A stretch of 64,000 nucleotides of DNA, taken from Gulosibacter sediminis. Lineage in GTDB: Bacteria > Actinomycetota > Actinomycetes > Actinomycetales > Microbacteriaceae. The notes below the pieces were generated by a model. That model was not told the origin of the DNA. It saw nothing but the letters and a program-made list of their open reading frames with translations, and did no database searches. Of the stretch, positions 26,709 through 37,325 are shown one piece after another. Made by a program: the position numbers and the translations under genes. Position 1 is the first letter of the stretch. The number at the start of each line of letters is the position of its first letter. The stretch spans positions 992,001-1,056,000 of the forward strand of contig NZ_CP097160.1 of the NCBI RefSeq assembly GCF_023370115.1, read 5' to 3'.

Positions 26709-27730
26709 GATGCGGCTCCAATCGAGGCCTCGAGGGAGGTCGCCTGCTCGCTGGCGGGCTTGTCGGTGTTGTCTGCCTGGCTCGTGCGGCCGCGCGGACC
26801 GGCGGTGCGCAGGCGCGGGTCGACATAGGGATAGATGAGATCGACGAGCAGGCTCGAGATCACGAACGTGGCGGACACGACGACCACGATCGCGAGCAGC
26901 ACCGGCCCGTCGAACCGGCTCACCGCATCCACCGTGAGCTTGCCGATGCCGTCGCGGCTAAACACGGTCTCGGTGATGGCGGTGCCGGCGAACAGCTGGC
27001 CGATGAGCATGCCGACCATCGTGAGCACCGGCAGCACGGCGTTGCGCACCGCGTGGCCGATCACCCGGCGATGGTCGGCACCGCGCGAGCGAAGCACCGT
27101 GATGAACGGCTCGGTGAGCGTCACCTCGAGGCTCCGGGCGAACAACTGCGCGAGCGTCGCGCCGGTCGGAATGGCGAGGGTGATCGCCGGGAGGATGAGG
27201 GATTCGACGCCCGAGCTGCCCGACGCGGGCAGGAGCCCGAGCCGAAACGAAAACAGTTGAATCAGCAGTAGACCGATCCAGAACCCGGGCAGCGACACCC
27301 CGAGGGGTGGGACCGCCGCCAAGAGACGGCGGACCCAGCGCTGGCGAGCAGAGTTCGCGGCGATCGCGAGCGCCCCGCCAAACACGACGGCGAGCACGAG
27401 GGCCGCTGCCGCGAGCGCCCCGGTTTGCGGCAGCAGGGTCACGACGCGCTCCCACGCCGAACCGCGGGTCTCATACGAGAGCCCGAAGTCGAGGTGCAGT
27501 GCACCCCAGAGTGACGTGAAGTACTGCTCGTAGAGGGGCCGGTCGAGGCCCCACTCGGTTCGGAGTGCGTCGATCTGTCCCTGATCGAGCGTGTCGTTCT
27601 CCTGCGTTGCCGACAGCACGAGGATCGTGGCCGGGTCGCCAGGCAGCAGGTAGAGGACGAGGAATGTCAGGGTGTAGGCCGCCCAGATGACGAAGATGGC
27701 CTGCCCAAGATGGGTGAGTGCGCGAGTCAC
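26705..27730 (-). CDS. Peptide-type ABC transporter permease (DppB type)
   Basis: A 341-aa inner-membrane subunit. The N-terminus AIFVIWAAYTLTFLVLYLLP followed by GDPA is the DppB/OppB signature, and the coupling region LRSRGADHRRVIGHAVRNAV is present. GTG at 27730 is the start: AAAGGAGG lies 7 nt upstream. The frame extends 42 codons further 5' without such a site, into the spacer after the binding-protein gene. Confidence 0.94.
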   Translation of the reverse strand: MTRALTHLGQAIFVIWAAYTLTFLVLYLLPGDPATILVLSATQENDTLDQGQIDALRTEWGLDRPLYEQYFTSLWGALHLDFGLSYETRGSAWERVVTLLPQTGALAAAALVLAVVFGGALAIAANSARQRWVRRLLAAVPPLGVSLPGFWIGLLLIQLFSFRLGLLPASGSSGVESLILPAITLAIPTGATLAQLFARSLEVTLTEPFITVLRSRGADHRRVIGHAVRNAVLPVLTMVGMLIGQLFAGTAITETVFSRDGIGKLTVDAVSRFDGPVLLAIVVVVSATFVISSLLVDLIYPYVDPRLRTAGPRGRTSQADNTDKPASEQATSLEASIGAAS

Positions 27731-27782
27731 TTCGCTGCCTCCTTTCCAGATGAACTCGAATTCCGAGCCGGTGAGGGTGGGG

Positions 27783-29431
27783 TTACTGCTCGATCCAGGT
27801 ATCGATGAAGGTGAGTCGGGAGGTGCCGTCGAGTTTGAGGTCGTGCACTTTGTCACTCACCGCGATGCTCGAGATGAGCGTGTAGAGCGGGAATCGATAG
27901 CCGTCGTCGATGATCTGTGTCTGCACGTTGGCGAGCAGCTCCTGTCGCGCCTCCGGGTCCTGCTCGCCGACCTGCTCGTCGAGTTCGGCCTGGATCTCGG
28001 CCAGGTCGGGGGCCTCGGCCTCGTCGAGGTCCGCTTCGATCCACGCCGGGAGGTACTGGATGAAGTCCTGGCGCAGTCGGTCGGGCTCGTTGCGCGAGAC
28101 GTTCGAGTACTGCAGGTCGGACTGGTCGGCACGGGCCGTCGATTCCGAAACGCTCACCTGCGTAATCTGCAGGTCGACGCCGATCTTCTTGAGCTGCTCC
28201 TGCACCGCGACGAGCGGGTCAGAGGCCTGCCAGAAGATCACGGTGAACTCGAGGCGCTCGCCGTCGCGCTCGCGGATGCCGTCGGCGCCCGGCTCCCAAC
28301 CGGCCTCGTCGAGGAGCGCGCCCGCCGCATCCACGTCGAGCCCAAGCTCGTCACTGAGGTCGGTGTAGAGCGGGGTGGTCTCGGCGAGCAGGCTCGTCGC
28401 GGGGATCGCGTCGTCGCCGTAGGTGATGCGCGAGACCTCCTCGCGGTCGATCGCGAGCTGAATCGCCTGGCGCACCGCGAGCTCCTGCAGGGGTGTGTCA
28501 CGGTCGAGCTTCGGCGTGAGCGAGAACACCGTGCCCGGGTTCGTGCGCTCGACCACGTGGTAGCCGGGCGTCGCCGCGAAGTTGTCGAGTTCGGCCGAGG
28601 TGAGGAAGCTTGCCGCGTGGATGTCACCGGCGGTGAGGCTGCCCGAGCGCACGCTGATCTCGTCGATCTGGGTGAAGCGGATGCTGTCGAGGTAGGCCGC
28701 GCCCTGGTTCGAGTTCACCTCGGTCGAGAGGTTGTAGTCGGGCACCTTCGTGAGCACGACCTCCTGCTCGGCGGTGTAGCTCTCGACCTGGAACGGGCCT
28801 GAGCCGACGAACTCACCGTTCTGGCGGTCCTCAATGCTGAGCTTCGTCGACTCGGTCGAGATGAGGCCGAGCGTCGACGTGCTCGTGGCCTCGAGGAACT
28901 GCAGGTTCGGGCCGGGGAACTTCACCTCGACGGTCGTGTCGTCGACCACGGAGGTCTCCGCGCCATCGAGCAGCTGGGATGCGCCGGCCGCGTCCGCGCC
29001 GAGCTCGAGAATCGCGTCGAAATTCGCCTTGACCGCGGTCGCGTCGATCGGGGTGCCGTCGTGGAAGACGGCGTCGTCACGCAGGTGGAAGACGAATTCC
29101 GACGAGTCCTCGCTCACGTCCCACGACTCGGCGACCCACGGCAGGGTCGTGCCGGGTTGTCGGGGTCGGAGATGGTGAGTGACGCGACGAGCTGACGCTG
29201 CACGGCGACGCCGTCATTGTTGCCGCCCTGCTGGGGATCAAGCTGACCGATGCTCTGCACGCCGACGACGAGCTCGCCGCCCGCGACGGGGTCGCTCGTG
29301 GCGCCGCTATCGGCCGAGGTGGAGGCGCTGGCGCAACCGCTGAGCAGCAGCGCGCTGATGGCGGCGATCGCGGCGAGTGGGGCGAACGCTCTGCGGCGAG
29401 AGCGGGGTCGATCTGGTGGGGTCGAAGACAT
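27783..29431 (-). pseudogene. Peptide/nickel-type solute-binding lipoprotein, disrupted by a frameshift
   Basis: The binding protein of the importer (SBP_bac_5 family), split in two frames. The 5' part starts at the ATG 29431 after AAAGGGA, has a lipobox LLLSGC and runs to VASLTISDPDNP. The remainder, from TTLPWVAESWDVSED onwards, continues in another frame to the stop at 27783. Restoring one base (a G on the coding strand) near 29151-29156, where the plus strand reads GCCGGG, joins the two as DNPGTTLPW and gives a normal protein of about 548 aa. The site is a short G/C run, so a sequencing error is possible. If real, the importer has no working binding protein. The spacer 29432-29526 upstream holds no gene. 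Confidence 0.88.
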
Positions 29432-29526
29432 GGGAGTCCCTTTCGAGGTGTAGTCCGCCCGCGAGCGCGGGAGGGGAGTTGGTGAGGATGCGCGGCCGCG
29501 GCCTGCCGCATCCGCTCTGTTGGGGC

Positions 29527-30900
29527 CTAGGCGGATGCGCGGCGGCCGAGCGGCGGGCGCAGGCCGAGGTGGTCGCGCAGGGTCGTGCCGACGTATTCGG
29601 TCGGGTAGGCGCCGCGCTCCTGGAGTGCCGGTACGAGCCGGTTCACGACGTCGTCGAGCCCGTGCGGCACGTGGCGGAGCCCGAGGTTGAGCCCGTCGTA
29701 GGCGCCGCTGCGCACGGCGTGAGCGAGTTCGTCGGCGAGGGAGTCGGGCGTGCCCACGAACGAGCGCGAGCTCGTGAGGTGGGCGACCAGTTCACGGGCC
29801 GTCGCGAAGCCCTTCGCCTCGCTGATGTCGCGCCACTCGGCGACGACGTCCTGCGGCGTGCGGTAGTGGCCGACGGTGCCGCGCTCGACGCTAATCTCGC
29901 TCGTCGACGGTGCGAAGCTTGGCAGCGGCCCGTTCGGGTCGAAGTCGGGCAGCGCCTCGCCGTAGGTGTGCTCAACGAACTGCACAACGTGGGCGTCGGT
30001 CAGCGCGGCTTCCTGCTCGGCACGCCAGCGGTCCTCGGCGTCGGCGAGGGTGTCGCCGATGACGATCGAACCGCCGGGCAGCAACAGGACGTCGTCTTCC
30101 GGCCGGCCGGTGGCGCGCAGGCGCGAGCGGATGTCGGCCGCGAACTCGAGCGCGTCGTCGAGCTGCAGGTGGCGCGAGAAGATGACATCGGCGTGCTTGA
30201 CCGCGAGATCGCGGCCGCCGGCCGAGTCGCCCGCTTGGAAGAGCACGGGATGCCCCTGGGCGCTCGAGGGAACGCTGAGTCGGGCCTTGACTGACGAAAA
30301 GTCGCCGTCGCCCTCGACGAGCTCTGGAGCCTGTGACCACTCGGCGGCGTGCGTCGAGTCGCTCGGCGCGATGTTCGCCCACGAGTCCCAGAGCGCGCGC
30401 ACGAGCCGCACGTTCTGTTCGGCGTGCTCGTAGCGGCGCGGCACGTCCACATAGCCGCCGCGGCGGAAGTTCTCGCCGGTCCAGCCGTTCACGGTGGTGA
30501 CGATGTTCCAGGCCGCGCGGCCGCCCGAGAGCACGTCGAGCGTCGCGAGGCGACGGGCGAGCGCGTAGGGCTCGTGGTAGGTCGCGTTCTGGGTTGCGAC
30601 GAGACCGATGCGGTCGGTGATGGCGGCGAGCGCTGCGAGGTGGGTCTGCGAGTCGGGGCGGCCCGCGACGTTGAGTTCGATGACCTCGCCGAGGTGCTCG
30701 CGCAGGCGCAGGCCCTCGCCAAAGAAGAACGCGTCAAAGAGGCCGCGCTCGGCGGTCTGGATGGTTTGGCGGAACGCCTCGAAATCGATCTGATTGAGGG
30801 CCGTGGGCGATTGCCAGTCGACGCCCTCGTTGACGCCGGCGTAGAACACGCCGAAGTGGACGTGGGCGTTCGGGCGTGGGTAGTCGGTCGTGGTGGTCAT
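29527..30900 (-). CDS. NtaA/SnaA/DszA family FMN-dependent monooxygenase
   Basis: A 457-aa flavin-dependent monooxygenase of the family that includes nitrilotriacetate monooxygenase NtaA and dibenzothiophene-sulfone monooxygenase DszA. These enzymes need reduced FMN from a separate reductase. Family marks are the N-terminal HFGVFYAG, FDAFFFGEG, TQNATYHEPYALARRLATLD, then SGGRAAWNIVTT and ENFRRGGY. The C-terminal TPDSLADELAHAVRSGAYDG is also typical. It lies third in the operon, 30 bp after the preceding LLM gene and 95 bp before the binding-protein gene. A C-N or C-S bond cleaving role on a compound imported by the ABC system is inference. No flavin reductase gene is seen in the window. Confidence 0.94.
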   Translation of the reverse strand: MTTTTDYPRPNAHVHFGVFYAGVNEGVDWQSPTALNQIDFEAFRQTIQTAERGLFDAFFFGEGLRLREHLGEVIELNVAGRPDSQTHLAALAAITDRIGLVATQNATYHEPYALARRLATLDVLSGGRAAWNIVTTVNGWTGENFRRGGYVDVPRRYEHAEQNVRLVRALWDSWANIAPSDSTHAAEWSQAPELVEGDGDFSSVKARLSVPSSAQGHPVLFQAGDSAGGRDLAVKHADVIFSRHLQLDDALEFAADIRSRLRATGRPEDDVLLLPGGSIVIGDTLADAEDRWRAEQEAALTDAHVVQFVEHTYGEALPDFDPNGPLPSFAPSTSEISVERGTVGHYRTPQDVVAEWRDISEAKGFATARELVAHLTSSRSFVGTPDSLADELAHAVRSGAYDGLNLGLRHVPHGLDDVVNRLVPALQERGAYPTEYVGTTLRDHLGLRPPLGRRASA

Positions 30901-30930
30901 GAGTCTGGTCCGTTCTCGTCGTGGTGCGGG

Positions 30931-32046
30931 CTACGCGTGGGCGGTCGCCGCGGTGGCGAAGACATTGGTGGGGCGATCGAGGCCGAGCGTTTCGCGAAGG
31001 GTGGTGCCGAACGTCGGGGCTGCGGCGATCTCCAGCCGGCGCAGCTCCGGCAGCACGAGCCGCTCGAGCTCGTCACCGTCGACATCGAGCACCGCCGGGA
31101 GGATGCGCACACCGTCGACGGCCCGCTGCAGCTGCGCGATGAGCTCGACGAGTTCCGCCGAGTCGCCGACGACGCGCAGTGAGTCGGGGCGGTGCGCCGG
31201 CACGCCGTCGGCCAGGGCAGCGGCGTCGAGCGCGGCGAGCCGCGAGGCGGCCGTCTCGCCGCGGGCATCGAGCACCACCTCGACCTCGGCGATGACGCGG
31301 ACGACGCCGAGCTCGCGGGCCCGGGCTGCCGACTCGGCGATGGCCGCGACCGAGTCACCGCGCACGAGGGCGACGTCGATGAGGCTCGGGTCGACCTCCC
31401 CGATGCGGCCGAACACGGCCGGGCGGCCCTGGAGCGGCCGTGGGGTGATCGATGGGCCGCGCACCGTGAAGCGCTCGGAAGCGAAATTGATGGCGTGGAG
31501 GCGCTGGTTGTCGAGGAAGCGGCCCGAGTCAATGTCGATGATTACCGCGTCGTCTTCCCAGGAATCCCAGAGCTGGGTCGCTGCCGTGACGACATCGTTC
31601 GTCTCGGCGAGCAGCTCGTCGCCGGTGAGTTCCTCTCGACCGAGCGTCGCGCTCGCGGCGGGCGAGGTGGTGCCGTCGAGGAGCCAGCCGGCGCGGCCGG
31701 CCGAGGCGTGGTCGAGGCTCGAGATCTGGCCCGAGAGGTGGAACGGCTCGGCCCAGACCGGCGAAGCGACGGGCACGAGGCCGATCGTCGAGGTGAGCGG
31801 CCCGGCAAAGGCGGCGAGCAATACCGAGTCGAGTCGAGCCGCGCTCGGCCCTGCTGCCTCGGGCGCGGCGGTGTCGTCGCCCAGGGTCACGTAGTGGAAG
31901 CCCGCGCGTTCGGCGGAGCGGACCTTGTCGGCGAGGCGGCGCGGGGTGAGTGCCTCGGCGGGGGAGTGCGCGGCGAAGCGCCAGGCGGCGGGATGCGCGC
32001 CAGCTGCGTCGAGCTCGAGCGCGAGGGTGAAGGGTGCAGTGGTCAT
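30931..32046 (-). CDS. Luciferase-like (LLM) class flavin-dependent oxidoreductase, divergent
   Basis: A 371-aa luciferase-fold protein, more divergent than its neighbours. Recognisable parts are AERAGFHYVTLGDD, TSTIGLVPVASPVWAEPFHL, the SSLDHASAGRAGWLL segment that replaces the usual LSGGR, and a C-terminal PTFGTTLRETLGLDRP. The same TxREhLGL-type ending is seen in NtaA/DszA-like proteins. The ATG at 32046 follows the upstream gene by 29 bp. Function unknown; it is probably a partner monooxygenase or an FMN-binding subunit. Confidence 0.85.
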   Translation of the reverse strand: MTTAPFTLALELDAAGAHPAAWRFAAHSPAEALTPRRLADKVRSAERAGFHYVTLGDDTAAPEAAGPSAARLDSVLLAAFAGPLTSTIGLVPVASPVWAEPFHLSGQISSLDHASAGRAGWLLDGTTSPAASATLGREELTGDELLAETNDVVTAATQLWDSWEDDAVIIDIDSGRFLDNQRLHAINFASERFTVRGPSITPRPLQGRPAVFGRIGEVDPSLIDVALVRGDSVAAIAESAARARELGVVRVIAEVEVVLDARGETAASRLAALDAAALADGVPAHRPDSLRVVGDSAELVELIAQLQRAVDGVRILPAVLDVDGDELERLVLPELRRLEIAAAPTFGTTLRETLGLDRPTNVFATAATAHA

Positions 32047-32075
32047 GAGTTAGTCCAGTCGAGTTAGGAGACGAG

Positions 32076-33143
32076 TTAGGAGACGAGGGCGGCGCCGAGA
32101 TTGGCCTCAACCGCCGGGAGAACTTCGGTTTTCAGCAGTTCAAGGCTTTCGAGCCATTGGCGTTCGGTGAGATCGCCTCGATTACCGGGAATTGAAATGG
32201 CGTCGAGGCCATACACCTGCGCATATCGAGTCAATTTGTCGATGGCCTGCTGCGGGCTACCGACGAGAAACGAACTGCGGGCGACATAGTCGTCGTAATC
32301 CTGGAAGAGTGTTTCCGGGGCGAAGTTGTTATAGGTGTCGACTCGGCCGGCCGCGGTGCGCTCATAGAACGGGCGGAATGCCTCGACCGAGTCTTGTGAA
32401 TTGCGGGTGAGGAATAGGCTGAAACCGGCGCCGACCTTCGCGTCCTTCGGGTCGCGACCGTGCTCGCGCCACGCCTCGCGGTAGCGCTCGACGAGGGGAG
32501 CGTAGCCCTCGATCGACTTTTGCACGTTGGCGACCCAGATCGGGTCGCCGTACTCGGCCGCCAGCTCGACGGTCTCGGTCGAGGTCGACGAGCCGTGCCA
32601 GGTACGGATGCGCGGCTGCAGCGGCTGGGGTCGGCTCACCCAGCCCTCAAGCGGCACGGTGCGGGTCGTCGGCCGCCCCGGCGTCGGTGCCCAGTGCACG
32701 GGTTCGCCCGACCAGAGCTGGCGCAGTACCCGGTAGTTCTCGTGTTCGGTGACGTGCGCGTCGTCGCGGGCCACGCCGAACAGCTCGGCCTGTTCCGAAC
32801 CGTTGCCCTTGCCCACGATGAGCTCGAGGCGACCGCCCGAGAGCAGGTCGAGGGTCGCGTAATCCTCGGCGACGCGAACCGGGTCGAGCACCGAGAGCAG
32901 CGTCACTCCGGTAAAGAGGCGCAGCGTTGACGTGCGGGCGGCGATATTCGCGAGAATTACCGGCGGGGCGCTCGAAAGGAATGGCGCGTGGTGACGCTCG
33001 CCGACGGCATAGCCGTCAAAACCGAGCTCTTCGAACCGCACCGCATTCTCGACGACGGAATTCAACCGCTCGACGTCGGTGAGTTGAATTCCTTCGGCCG
33101 ATGGGGTGTTGCTGATGATGTCGAGACCAATCACGTTGACCAT
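32076..33143 (-). CDS. Luciferase-like (LLM) class flavin-dependent oxidoreductase, first gene of the operon
   Basis: A 355-aa TIM-barrel flavin monooxygenase. Clear family segments are FEELGFDGYAVGERHHAPFL, RLFTGVTLLSVLDPVRVAED and LSGGRLELIVGKGN. The C-terminal part has FLVGSPQQAIDKLTRYAQVY. The ATG at 33143 has GGAG 8 nt upstream; the frame extends 31 codons further but through the promoter region. It opens an eight-gene minus-strand operon (three monooxygenases, binding protein, two permeases, ATPase, a fourth LLM protein). Confidence 0.92.
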   Translation of the reverse strand: MVNVIGLDIISNTPSAEGIQLTDVERLNSVVENAVRFEELGFDGYAVGERHHAPFLSSAPPVILANIAARTSTLRLFTGVTLLSVLDPVRVAEDYATLDLLSGGRLELIVGKGNGSEQAELFGVARDDAHVTEHENYRVLRQLWSGEPVHWAPTPGRPTTRTVPLEGWVSRPQPLQPRIRTWHGSSTSTETVELAAEYGDPIWVANVQKSIEGYAPLVERYREAWREHGRDPKDAKVGAGFSLFLTRNSQDSVEAFRPFYERTAAGRVDTYNNFAPETLFQDYDDYVARSSFLVGSPQQAIDKLTRYAQVYGLDAISIPGNRGDLTERQWLESLELLKTEVLPAVEANLGAALVS

Positions 33144-34736
<1,593 letters not shown>

Positions 34737-34758
34737 CCGCAAAGTCCCCGTGATTTCG

Positions 34759-34791
34759 CCGACGGGCCGAGCGTCAAGCTCGGCCCGTCGG
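34759..34791 (+). terminator. Terminator-like hairpin after eno
   Basis: Arms CCGACGGGCCGAG (34759-34771) and CTCGGCCCGTCGG (34779-34791) form a perfect 13-bp stem with a 7-nt loop, followed by CCGTTGTTGG. Confidence 0.8.
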
Positions 34792-34813
34792 CCGTTGTTG
34801 GAAGAATGTAGCC

Positions 34814-35242
34814 ATGGCCAAAACCACCACCACCCGTGCCGCGCGCCGACCGACCGACGGGTCCATCCTGCTGCTCATCGTGCTCGTCGTGTCGGTGGCG
34901 ATGATTGTGCCGACCGTGCAGCAGCTGATTAGCCAGCGGCAACACATCGCCGAGCTCGAGTCCGAGATCGCGCAGTCGCAAGACCAAATCGCCCAGGTCA
35001 ACGAGCAGACGAGCCGCTGGGAAGACCCGGCCTACATTAAGGCCGAGGCGCGCGGCCGGCTGCTCTTCGTCGAGCCGGGTGACACCACCTACGTCGTCGT
35101 CGACGACGAATCGCTGCCCGCGGTCGAAGACGAACCCGACGTGAGTTCCGAACTGCACGAAACCAAAACCGACTCGACCGAGCTCTTCCTCGACTCGCTC
35201 ATCCGTGCCAACGACGCGCAAGCGCCCCAGGAGAATCAGTGA
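34814..35242 (+). CDS. Septum formation initiator family protein (FtsB/DivIC-like)
   Basis: Likely divisome component. The 142-aa protein has a short cytoplasmic basic N-terminus, one membrane segment (SILLLIVLVVSVAMIVPTVQ), then a coiled coil (ISQRQHIAELESEIAQSQDQ). The family motif RWEDPAYIKAEARGRLLFVE follows, with the Pro/Ala/Arg pattern of FtsB/DivIC. An acidic, low-complexity tail of about 45 residues ends the chain. Its stop overlaps the next gene's GTG (GTGA). The gene order eno, ftsB-like, DUF501 supports the assignment. Confidence 0.92.
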   Translation: MAKTTTTRAARRPTDGSILLLIVLVVSVAMIVPTVQQLISQRQHIAELESEIAQSQDQIAQVNEQTSRWEDPAYIKAEARGRLLFVEPGDTTYVVVDDESLPAVEDEPDVSSELHETKTDSTELFLDSLIRANDAQAPQENQ

Positions 35243-35796
35243 CCAACGCCCTCATCGACCAGCATCCGAACTGGAGCCCCGCGAGCGACGAAGACCTCGC
35301 GACGCTCACCGAGCAGCTCGGGCGCCAGGTGCGCGGCGTGCTCGGCGTCGCCTCGCGCTGCGTGTGTGGCAATCCTGTCGTCGTGATCACGGCGCCCCGG
35401 CTGCCCGACGGCACACCGTTCCCGACGCTCTTCTACCTTTCGCATCCCGAGGCCACGGCCGAAATGTCGCGCCTCGAGGGTGCGCACCTGATGGTCGAAA
35501 TGCAGGATGCGCTGGCGAGCGACGACGAGGTCCGGGCCGCCTACCAGCGTGCACACGAGCAATACCTCGCGGCGCGAGAGTCGGTCGAGCACGTCGAAGA
35601 GATCGCCCACGTCACCGCGGGCGGCATGCCGACGCGGGTGAAATGCCTGCACGCGCTGAGCGCGCACGCACTCGCTGCCGGCCCCGGCGTGAACCCCATC
35701 GGGGACTGGGCGCTGCGGGTATCGGCCTGGTCGCCGAGCGTGTGCCAGTGCGCGAATCCGCGCGGCGCACAAGCTGACGCGTCGGCCGACGCGTAG
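35239..35796 (+). CDS. DUF501 domain-containing protein
   Basis: A conserved actinobacterial protein of unknown function, 185 aa and soluble. The DUF501 core is evident: QLGRQVRGVLGVASRCVCGN, PRLPDGTPFPTLFYLSHPEA and a C-terminal RVKCLHALSAHALAAGPGVN. The Cys and His residues in these segments could bind metal or form a thiol site; this is inference. It is translationally coupled to the ftsB-like gene (4-bp overlap), as in many relatives, where a Ppx/GppA phosphatase usually follows; that gene is absent here and NADH dehydrogenase comes next. Confidence 0.92.
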   Translation: MTNALIDQHPNWSPASDEDLATLTEQLGRQVRGVLGVASRCVCGNPVVVITAPRLPDGTPFPTLFYLSHPEATAEMSRLEGAHLMVEMQDALASDDEVRAAYQRAHEQYLAARESVEHVEEIAHVTAGGMPTRVKCLHALSAHALAAGPGVNPIGDWALRVSAWSPSVCQCANPRGAQADASADA

Positions 35797-35893
35797 CGCC
35801 CGCGAAGGGGCGCCCGCCGTCAGGTGGTGGCCACCCGGCAGGGGTATTCTTGGAAAGTCTCGAAGCTTGTACAACACAGTGAGGAGTGAACGC

Positions 35894-37258
35894 GTGACGA
35901 AGATTCTGATCGTCGGCGGTGGATACGCCGGGTTCACAGCAGCCCGACAGCTTGAAAAGCAGCTCAACCCTGGTGAGGCGCAGGTGACGCTTGTCGACCC
36001 GCTTCCCTACATGACCTACCAGCCGTTCCTGCCCGAGGTGGCGAGCGGTTCGATTGAGCCCCGTCACGCCGTGGTGTCGCTGCGCCGTCACCTCAAGCGC
36101 ACTCGTGTGATCACCGCCGAAGTTTCGCAGATCGACCACGCGTCGAAGACCGCGACCATCACCCCGGAAGACGGCGACGCCTACACGCTCGGCTACGACA
36201 TCGTCGTGGTCACCGCGGGCAACGTGTCGCGCACCTTCCCGATTCCGGGTATCGCCGACAACGCGGTGGGCATGAAGCACATCGAAGAGGCCGTCTGGGT
36301 TCGCGACAAGATCATCGACAACTTCAACCGCGCGTCGACCATGGCTCCGGGCCCCGAGCGCTCGCGCCTGCTCACGTTCGTGGTCGTCGGGGGCGGTTTT
36401 GCGGGCATCGAGGCATTCGCTGAGATGCGTTCGCTCGCCACCTCGCTGCTCGCGGACTACCCGTCGCTGCAGTTCGACGACGTGCAGTTCCACCTCATCG
36501 AGGCCGCGCCGCGCATCATGCCCGAGGTTTCGGAAGAGACCGCGCTGTGGGTCATCAAGAACCTCGCCGAGCGCGGCGCGACCGTGCACCTCAACACCCA
36601 GTGCAGCTCGGCTGTCGACGGCATCGTCGAGACCTCAAACGGCGACAAGTTCCCGACCGACGTCATCGTGTGGACCGCAGGTCAGATGGCGAACCCGCTC
36701 GTCAAGGGCTTCACCGACCTGCCTGTCAACGAGCGCGGCAACGTGCGCGCTCGCGCCGACCTTCGCATCGAAGGTGACGAAGGCGTCGTCGAGGACGCCT
36801 GGGCCGCTGGCGACATCGCCGCGGTGCCCGACCTCTCGGGTGGCGGCGTCAACGGCTTCTGCGTGCCGAACGCGCAGCACGCCGTGCGTCAGGCCCGCGT
36901 GCTCGCCGAGAACATCGTCGCGACCCTCCGCGGTGACGCGCCGACCGACTACTACCACGAGAACATGGGCGCGGTTGCTGGCCTCGGCCTCGGCGTTGGT
37001 GCCTTCCAGTCGGGCAAGACCGGCATCACGGGTCTTCCCGCCTGGGCGATGCACCGTGGCTACCACGGCATGGCGATCCCGACCTACGAGCGCAAGATTC
37101 GCGTGTTCGGCAGCTGGCTCGGTCAGCTCGTGCTCGGCCGCGACTTCGTTTCGCTGAGCAAGGTGAGCGAGCCGAAGGCGTTCTTCGAGCGCTTCGCCGC
37201 CCGCCCGAAGCCGGCCGCGCCGAAGTCGAGCGACGACAAGGCTCCGGCCGCCAAGTAG
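35894..37258 (+). CDS. ndh: Type II NADH dehydrogenase (NAD(P)/FAD-dependent oxidoreductase)
   Basis: Transfers electrons from NADH to the quinone pool without pumping protons, at the inner face of the membrane. The 454-aa protein has two dinucleotide-binding folds: FAD at ILIVGGGYAGFTAARQLEKQ (residue 3 on) and NADH at VVVGGGFAGIEAFAEM (about 167). DPLPYMTYQPFLPEVASG and WAAGDIAAVPDLSGGGVNGF are characteristic. The amphipathic C-terminal region YHGMAIPTYERKIRVFGSWL anchors it to the membrane. GTG at 35894 is chosen because GAGGAG lies 7 nt upstream. A TATTCT box near 35843-35848 is a possible -10. Confidence 0.94.
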   Translation: MTKILIVGGGYAGFTAARQLEKQLNPGEAQVTLVDPLPYMTYQPFLPEVASGSIEPRHAVVSLRRHLKRTRVITAEVSQIDHASKTATITPEDGDAYTLGYDIVVVTAGNVSRTFPIPGIADNAVGMKHIEEAVWVRDKIIDNFNRASTMAPGPERSRLLTFVVVGGGFAGIEAFAEMRSLATSLLADYPSLQFDDVQFHLIEAAPRIMPEVSEETALWVIKNLAERGATVHLNTQCSSAVDGIVETSNGDKFPTDVIVWTAGQMANPLVKGFTDLPVNERGNVRARADLRIEGDEGVVEDAWAAGDIAAVPDLSGGGVNGFCVPNAQHAVRQARVLAENIVATLRGDAPTDYYHENMGAVAGLGLGVGAFQSGKTGITGLPAWAMHRGYHGMAIPTYERKIRVFGSWLGQLVLGRDFVSLSKVSEPKAFFERFAARPKPAAPKSSDDKAPAAK

Positions 37259-37275
37259 GCGCCGCACAGTTCGAC

Positions 37276-37317
37276 GCGATCGCCGCCGTATCCTTGACTG
37301 GGTGCGGCGGCGATCGC
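37276..37317 (+). terminator. Inverted repeat between ndh and the tRNA gene
   Basis: Arms GCGATCGCCGCC (37276-37287) and GGCGGCGATCGC (37306-37317) pair over 12 bp with an 18-nt loop. It may terminate ndh. The loop holds TATCCT (37289-37294), which could be the -10 of the tRNA gene, so the repeat may also be regulatory. Confidence 0.55.
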
Positions 37318-37325
37318 CGTTCGCC

